From the NCBI GenBank assembly GCA_910579135.1, contig CAJTTM010000057.1, positions 1 to 8,646 of the forward strand: 8,646 nt of DNA, written 5' to 3'. The notes below the pieces were generated by a model that saw only the letters and a program-made list of their open reading frames with translations, had not been told where the DNA came from and made no database searches. This stretch comes from an uncultured Erysipelotrichales bacterium (lineage in GTDB: Bacteria; Bacillota_I; Bacilli_A; Erysipelotrichales; Coprobacillaceae). Position numbers and translations under genes: made by a program. This document shows, piece after piece, positions 5,517 through 8,646 of this stretch (positions are counted from its first letter, which is position 1; each line of letters starts with the position of its first letter).

Positions 5517-6353
5517 ATGAAAAAACTTAATAAAAGGCAGAAATTTCTTTTGATAATCATTACTATATTATTTATTACTATGGGTATATCAAATATCTAT
5601 TATGTTTATTATGAACGACCTGAAGTTTTTAATTCAGATGAAATAACATTAACTGTTATTATCCTTTTTTCATGCTTTGTTCTTATTTCGAGTATTTATA
5701 TATATTTACTTAATAATATAGCGAATTATGAAAAAGCTTATTATGAAGAACATATGAATCAAAAACAAATTGAATTAATATTACAAAGAAAAAGAGTATT
5801 AGAAGAAAATCATAAAATATATTTAGAAAATCATAAGAAACAAGAAAAAATATTGGATGAAATTTATCAAAAGATTATACAAGATCAAGATATTCATTTT
5901 GATGATTATGATGTAATGGAACAATATTATATGAAGTATTGTGATAATGTTTATGTTGATACTTTGTTATATAGTAAATCTTTATATGCTTTAGAAAAGG
6001 ATATATTATTTGATATTGATGTGATTTATGAAGGTAAATTTATTGATAATATAGATATGAATACGATTTTGTTTAATCTTATTGATAATGCTTTTGAAGC
6101 GTCCATATTGACGAATGAAAAAAGAGTTAAACTTCAATTAAGGGAAATAAAAGGAATTGTCTATATATCTATATCTAATACAAAGAAAGATGAAATAGTG
6201 AATATAGATAGTACATCTAAAGAAGATAAGAATAATCATGGGTTGGGGATAAAGATAGTAGAAGATGTTATTAGGGGTTATCAGGGAAAGATTGAATATC
6301 AAGATAAGGGAAAAGTTATGGAAGTTCAAGTTACTTTGTTTAAGAGGGGATAG
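5517..6353 (+). CDS. GHKL-type ATPase-domain sensor kinase subunit without an obvious phosphoacceptor His
   Basis: Membrane protein of 278 aa. Two transmembrane segments (about 10-32 and 42-66) enclose a short outside loop, then a charged, probably coiled-coil stretch (70-125), then a GHKL/HATPase_c_5 domain to the end. The AgrC-type linker YCDNVYVDTLLYSK (141-154) precedes the N-box NLIDNAFEA (187-195) and G-box HGLGI (241-245), so ATP binding looks intact. The region where AgrC-like kinases carry H-D-[FY]-x-N-H has only NHKIYLENHKK (98-108), with wrong His/Asn spacing and no acidic partner, so it probably cannot phosphorylate itself in the normal way. GAGGGG (5505-5510) precedes the ATG. 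The next gene, 2 nt downstream, has the missing acceptor helix and lacks an ATPase, suggesting the pair forms one kinase. The signal and response regulator are unknown. Confidence 0.82.
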   Translation: MKKLNKRQKFLLIIITILFITMGISNIYYVYYERPEVFNSDEITLTVIILFSCFVLISSIYIYLLNNIANYEKAYYEEHMNQKQIELILQRKRVLEENHKIYLENHKKQEKILDEIYQKIIQDQDIHFDDYDVMEQYYMKYCDNVYVDTLLYSKSLYALEKDILFDIDVIYEGKFIDNIDMNTILFNLIDNAFEASILTNEKRVKLQLREIKGIVYISISNTKKDEIVNIDSTSKEDKNNHGLGIKIVEDVIRGYQGKIEYQDKGKVMEVQVTLFKRG

Positions 6354-6355
6354 AT

Positions 6356-7168
6356 ATGGTTTATATTATTTTATGTATATTGAATGCATTTTGGAATTGT
6401 TATTTTTGGATAAGAATAACTAACAAAGCATTTACAATTAAGGATACAATAAAACATCCTTATCTTATAGGTTTTCTATTATCAATACCTTACTTTTCTT
6501 TAAAAACGTATGAAATGATTTATCCTGATGAATTAGAGGGAATATTATCATTACTAGGTGAGGTATTTGTTATTGTTTCAAGGATGATTATTGTAAAAAA
6601 ATTAGTTGATATTGATTTTAAGAAAAATGCAATATTTGTTATTTTTCAATATATTCTTTATACCATTTCTAAGTCATTTTGTGTTATTATCGTTATGTTC
6701 TTGTCTATTAGTTTACATCATAGCTATGATATGATTGCATCAATATTTGGTTTTATTATTACTCCTGCATTATATTATGGTGTATTTAGATGTTATCGGC
6801 ATGTGATTGGAAAGTATCATATATATACAAATAAGTATCTTCTTATAGCAATTGGTTTGTTTGCTTTCGGATTGTTTTGTGAATATGAATGGTTATATAT
6901 AATTAGTTATCTGTTATGTTTTGTTTTTTCAATGATGGCATTATATACTGTTCAAGCAAAACAGAATAAATACCAAAAATCTTTAGCTATTCAAAAAGAA
7001 AAAGATATGATGATAAAGGAGTATCAAGAGATAGAACAAGAACAATTGAAACTAAGAAAACAAAAGCATGATTTTCAAAATCATTTATACACTATACAAA
7101 TTTTATTAGAGAATCATCAAAAACAAGAAGCATTAGAATATATAGAGAAATATAAGGAGAAGATATAA
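6356..7168 (+). CDS. Multi-TM sensor protein with GHKL phosphoacceptor helix but no ATPase domain
   Basis: This 270-aa protein resembles the N-terminal part of AgrC-like sensor kinases. About six hydrophobic helices (about 2-19, 34-50, 62-82, 92-119, 126-145, 160-200) are followed by a coiled coil (205-236) and the phosphoacceptor signature KHDFQNHL (237-244; likely phospho-His238), then the second DHp helix ending YIEKYKEKI at residue 270. The protein stops where a normal GHKL kinase would continue into its ATP-binding domain, which belongs on the preceding gene instead. The start has GAGGGGA (6344-6350) at good spacing and lies 2 nt after the previous stop, so the two are co-translated. Either this is a natural two-protein kinase or the gene lost its 3' part. 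I see no trace of an ATPase domain downstream, and a terminator-like hairpin overlaps the stop codon, which slightly favours a settled gene end. Confidence 0.82.
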   Translation: MVYIILCILNAFWNCYFWIRITNKAFTIKDTIKHPYLIGFLLSIPYFSLKTYEMIYPDELEGILSLLGEVFVIVSRMIIVKKLVDIDFKKNAIFVIFQYILYTISKSFCVIIVMFLSISLHHSYDMIASIFGFIITPALYYGVFRCYRHVIGKYHIYTNKYLLIAIGLFAFGLFCEYEWLYIISYLLCFVFSMMALYTVQAKQNKYQKSLAIQKEKDMMIKEYQEIEQEQLKLRKQKHDFQNHLYTIQILLENHQKQEALEYIEKYKEKI

Positions 7169-7186
7169 ATGTATCTTCTTTTTATA
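7158..7186 (+). terminator. Probable terminator of the split-kinase operon
   Basis: AGAAGATA (7158-7165) pairs with TATCTTCT (7172-7179) around a 6-nt loop containing the stop codon TAA (7166-7168), followed by a T run to 7183. The stem is 8 bp, extendable by two G-U pairs, and AT-rich, so it is weaker than the other terminators in the window. Confidence 0.5.
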
Positions 7187-7261
7187 CAATTATGGAGTTA
7201 TACTCCAAATATGTATAAATTTATTATAATACATAATAATGAGATTATTATAAATATTTAG
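7169..7261 (+). CDS. Possible 30-aa leaderless small ORF after the sensor gene
   Basis: An ATG immediately follows the sensor stop codon (TAAATG), with AAGGAG (7154-7159) 9 nt upstream, a textbook Shine-Dalgarno. The peptide begins MYLLFIQLWSYTPN and ends in an Ile/Asn-rich tail that looks like translated AT-rich non-coding DNA. The Shine-Dalgarno also encodes Lys-Glu of the sensor and the ATG lies in the loop of the putative terminator, so both may be accidental. A signalling peptide for the adjacent sensor cannot be excluded; I see no cysteine or processing motif. Confidence 0.2.
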   Translation: MYLLFIQLWSYTPNMYKFIIIHNNEIIINI

Positions 7262-7333
7262 TATTTAAGTAAAACTATATTAATAATAGTAGGGTAAATG
7301 AGAAGTTAGAATTCATAATTATATGATATTATA

Positions 7334-7368
7334 TATGTAAATCTATAGTTGTGATATAGATTTACATA
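7334..7368. repeat. Perfect 14-bp inverted repeat upstream of the ATPase pseudogene
   Basis: TATGTAAATCTATA (7334-7347) is followed after a 7-nt spacer by its exact reverse complement (7355-7368), just before the Shine-Dalgarno of the decayed ATPase gene. It could be an operator of the ancestral gene or an RNA hairpin in its leader; there is no T tract, so it is not a terminator. Confidence 0.8.
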
Positions 7369-7381
7369 AGAGGTGATAATA

Positions 7382-8351
7382 ATGATAAATAGAACAATTA
7401 GAAAATGTATTGTTGAATCTTTGATTTATATCCAGCAGTTGTTATAATTGGTTTTCAAGTTTTTTAAATGATGAAAGGTGTAAGTCAATCATTGGTTGTA
7501 AGAGTCACAATAATTAATATGACTTCATTATCAGCTAATGAAATTCAAGATAGTGAGGAAGTACCTTTTCAAGTCAATATAGAAAAGTAAAAAAGGATTT
7601 TGTTTATAGAGATATTCATCAATTGTTTCGTGAAATATATCGAGGATATTTTCTTGAATTATATAATCGACCAAATCATTCTTCTGAAAAGTATTATTCT
7701 AATTATGTTAGTACTTATATTGATAGAGATGTATCTGAATTGATTAATATTAAGGATAAATTAAAATTTCATAATTTTATGCAAATATTAGAAAGTTTAA
7801 CTGCTCAACAGTTAAACTATGCTTCTTTAGCTAAAGAAGTAGAAGTGAATGCAGTGACTATTAAACAATGGGTATCTGTTCTTCAGGCAAGTGGAATTAT
7901 ATTTTTGTTACAGCCATATAATGAATCATCCATAAAAAAGCGTGTTGTTAGAACACCTAAAATTTATTTTATTGATACAGGATTGGCATGTTATTTAACA
8001 AAGTTAAAGGATCCTGAATCCCTTTTAGCAAGTAATTTTGCAGGGGCTTTTATGGAAACGTTTGTAGTGAATGAGATTAGGAAGAGTTATTTAAATAACA
8101 ATAAGGAATTTGATGCTTATTATTATCGTGATAGTAATCAAAATGAAATTGGTTTAATTCTTTTAGAAAATGGAAAGCTTACATTAATTGAAATCAAAAA
8201 GGGAGTCAGTTTTCATCTTTCTGATGTTTTCTCTTTTCAACAGTTAAAGAATAGTAAATATGAAATTAAAGAGTCTTGTATTTTATGTAATACTGAAAAG
8301 AACTATCCTTTAAGTAAAGATATATTTGTTATGTCAGTGAATACAATTTAA
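7382..8351 (+). pseudogene. Decayed AAA_14/DUF4143 family ATPase gene
   Basis: Remains of a P-loop ATPase with C-terminal DUF4143, a family of unclear function, often in accessory DNA. The true start is the ATG at 7382, with AGAGGTGAT upstream, giving MINRTIRKCIVESL; a missing base near 7425-7428 shifts the frame to YPAVVIIG (7429-7452), the beta strand preceding Walker A. The sequence then jumps to QVF-stop-MMKGVSQSL, the sensor-1 region (normally TGSQ-F-K-MKGVSESL), so Walker A and Walker B are deleted, roughly 80-100 codons. TAA at 7465-7467 replaces a codon, probably Lys. The reading continues as RVTIINMTSLSANEIQD to a stop at 7588-7590, where another missing base shifts into KKDFVYRDIHQLFREIYRG. 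From there the frame is open to 8351 and contains DUF4143 (YVSTYIDRDVSELINI, YFIDTGLACYLT, METFVVNEI). In the nuclease-like tail the expected EIDLI reads EIGLI (Asp lost), followed by IEIKKG. A TTG at 7623 could start the open part, but it has no Shine-Dalgarno. Confidence 0.88.
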
Positions 8352-8364
8352 ATAATACACTTAA

Positions 8365-8403
8365 AGCATTATTCAGATATCTATCTTAATAATGTTCTTT
8401 TTT
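8365..8403 (+). terminator. Intrinsic terminator after the pseudogene
   Basis: A 9-bp AT-rich stem (8365-8373 with 8388-8396, one G-U) has a 14-nt loop containing the palindrome AGATATCT. It is followed by C and six T, with further T residues to 8408. Position 14 nt after the DUF4143 stop codon suggests it served the ancestral gene. Confidence 0.65.
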
Positions 8404-8411
8404 GTTTTATA

Positions 8412-8436
8412 AATAAATGCATTATTAGCATTTATT
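8412..8436. repeat. 9-bp perfect inverted repeat
   Basis: AATAAATGC (8412-8420), a 7-nt spacer ATTATTA, then GCATTTATT (8428-8436). No T tract follows on either side strongly enough to call it a terminator. It may be a protein site or part of the non-coding region before the next gene. Confidence 0.55.
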
Positions 8437-8442
8437 CATACC

Positions 8443-8585
8443 AAAAATGACGTGGTAGTATTAAATTGTCAGATATGCATTTTATTTGTATGAAAATGAT
8501 GGTAGAATATTAGTGATAATTTATAGTTATCGTATTAAATAATTAATTATTGTTTATAATCACAAAAATGGAAGTAGAATTTTTT
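8443..8585 (+). repeat. Three diverged copies of an AAAATGxxGGTAGAAT-like motif
   Basis: Similar segments begin at 8443 (AAAAATGACGTGGTAGTATT), 8493 (AAAATGATGGTAGAATATTA) and 8564 (AAAAATGGAAGTAGAATTTT), about 50 and 71 nt apart. The third is framed by CACAAAAA (8561-8568) and TTTTTGTG (8581-8588), an 8-bp hairpin; the second overlaps CATTTT/AAAATG arms. They are too irregular for a CRISPR array. They may be degenerate regulatory or mobile-element sequence. Confidence 0.35.
8555..8560 (+). promoter_or_regulatory. Candidate -10 of a gene running off the right edge
   Basis: TATAAT lies about 65 nt before the possible start at 8625, but the -35 position (8532-8537, GTATTA) is weak. The predicted transcript would begin within the CACAAAAA hairpin arm. 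In sequence this AT-rich a single hexamer match is not strong. Confidence 0.3.
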
Positions 8586-8624
8586 GTGATATTAAGAATT
8601 TTAGAAAGGAAGTAAAGATAATAC

Positions 8625-8646
8625 ATGATTATCGTTAGTTATTATG
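8625..8646 (+). CDS. Possible start of a truncated plus-strand gene
   Basis: ATG at 8625-8627 opens a frame MIIVSYY that runs off the window edge. AAAGGAAG (8605-8612) lies 12 nt upstream, slightly far for a Shine-Dalgarno. Seven codons do not allow a family call. Confidence 0.25.

Noticed and set aside
7623..8351. Intact 242-aa gene starting with TTG
   Set aside because: Family similarity continues upstream in frame (KKDFVYRDIHQ) and then in another frame (MMKGVSQSL...), so this is the open remainder of a broken gene; no ribosome binding site precedes the TTG.
8443..8585. CRISPR array at the right edge
   Set aside because: Only three degenerate copies, with unequal spacing of about 50 and 71 nt and repeats that differ at many positions. 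Seven codons resembling the start of cas2 are not enough to support one.

Overview
The window is AT-rich (roughly 30% G+C by eye). It carries Bacillota-style signals: AAGGAG or GGTGAT Shine-Dalgarno sequences matching the full anti-SD, a lipoprotein D,D-carboxypeptidase, Soj/Spo0J-type ParAB and GHKL-type kinases. I infer a low-GC Firmicute chromosome, possibly an Erysipelotrichia-like gut lineage; the sequence does not settle the genus.

Left block (52-4804), housekeeping. On the minus strand a zinc D,D-carboxypeptidase lipoprotein gene is followed by dut; the carboxypeptidase stop codon overlaps the dut Shine-Dalgarno. Diverging from this on the plus strand is a compact pssA-psd-parA-parB run: pssA/psd overlap by 1 nt and parA/parB by 11 nt. 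PssA makes phosphatidylserine, Psd converts it to phosphatidylethanolamine, and ParA/ParB organise and segregate the chromosome origin region. The run ends in an intrinsic terminator whose stem begins at the parB stop codon.

Middle gap (4805-5214). No convincing protein gene is present. A promoter at 4806-4835, a 13-bp long-range stem starting almost exactly at the predicted transcription start, a second strong hairpin and a classical terminator at 5064-5094 together point to a non-coding RNA of about 250 nt that I cannot assign to a family.

Regulatory/signalling cassette (5215-7186). A 66-aa XRE-type repressor gene (minus) diverges from a two-gene operon (plus). The two promoters overlap face to face and share two tandem 18-bp repeats, each with a TCAATWTATTGA dyad. 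The operon encodes a two-TM protein with a complete GHKL ATPase domain but no recognisable phosphoacceptor motif, then a multi-TM protein that ends just after an HDFQNH phosphoacceptor helix and has no ATPase domain. Together they look like the two halves of an AgrC-like histidine kinase. A hairpin with a U-tract overlaps the end of the second gene. No response regulator or peptide-processing gene is visible.

Right block (7334-8646). A 14-bp inverted repeat precedes a decayed AAA_14/DUF4143 ATPase gene with a 1-nt frameshift, a large internal deletion including Walker A, an in-frame stop and a second frameshift; only its C-terminal two-thirds is open. A terminator, two inverted repeats and a possible start of another plus-strand gene fill the right edge.
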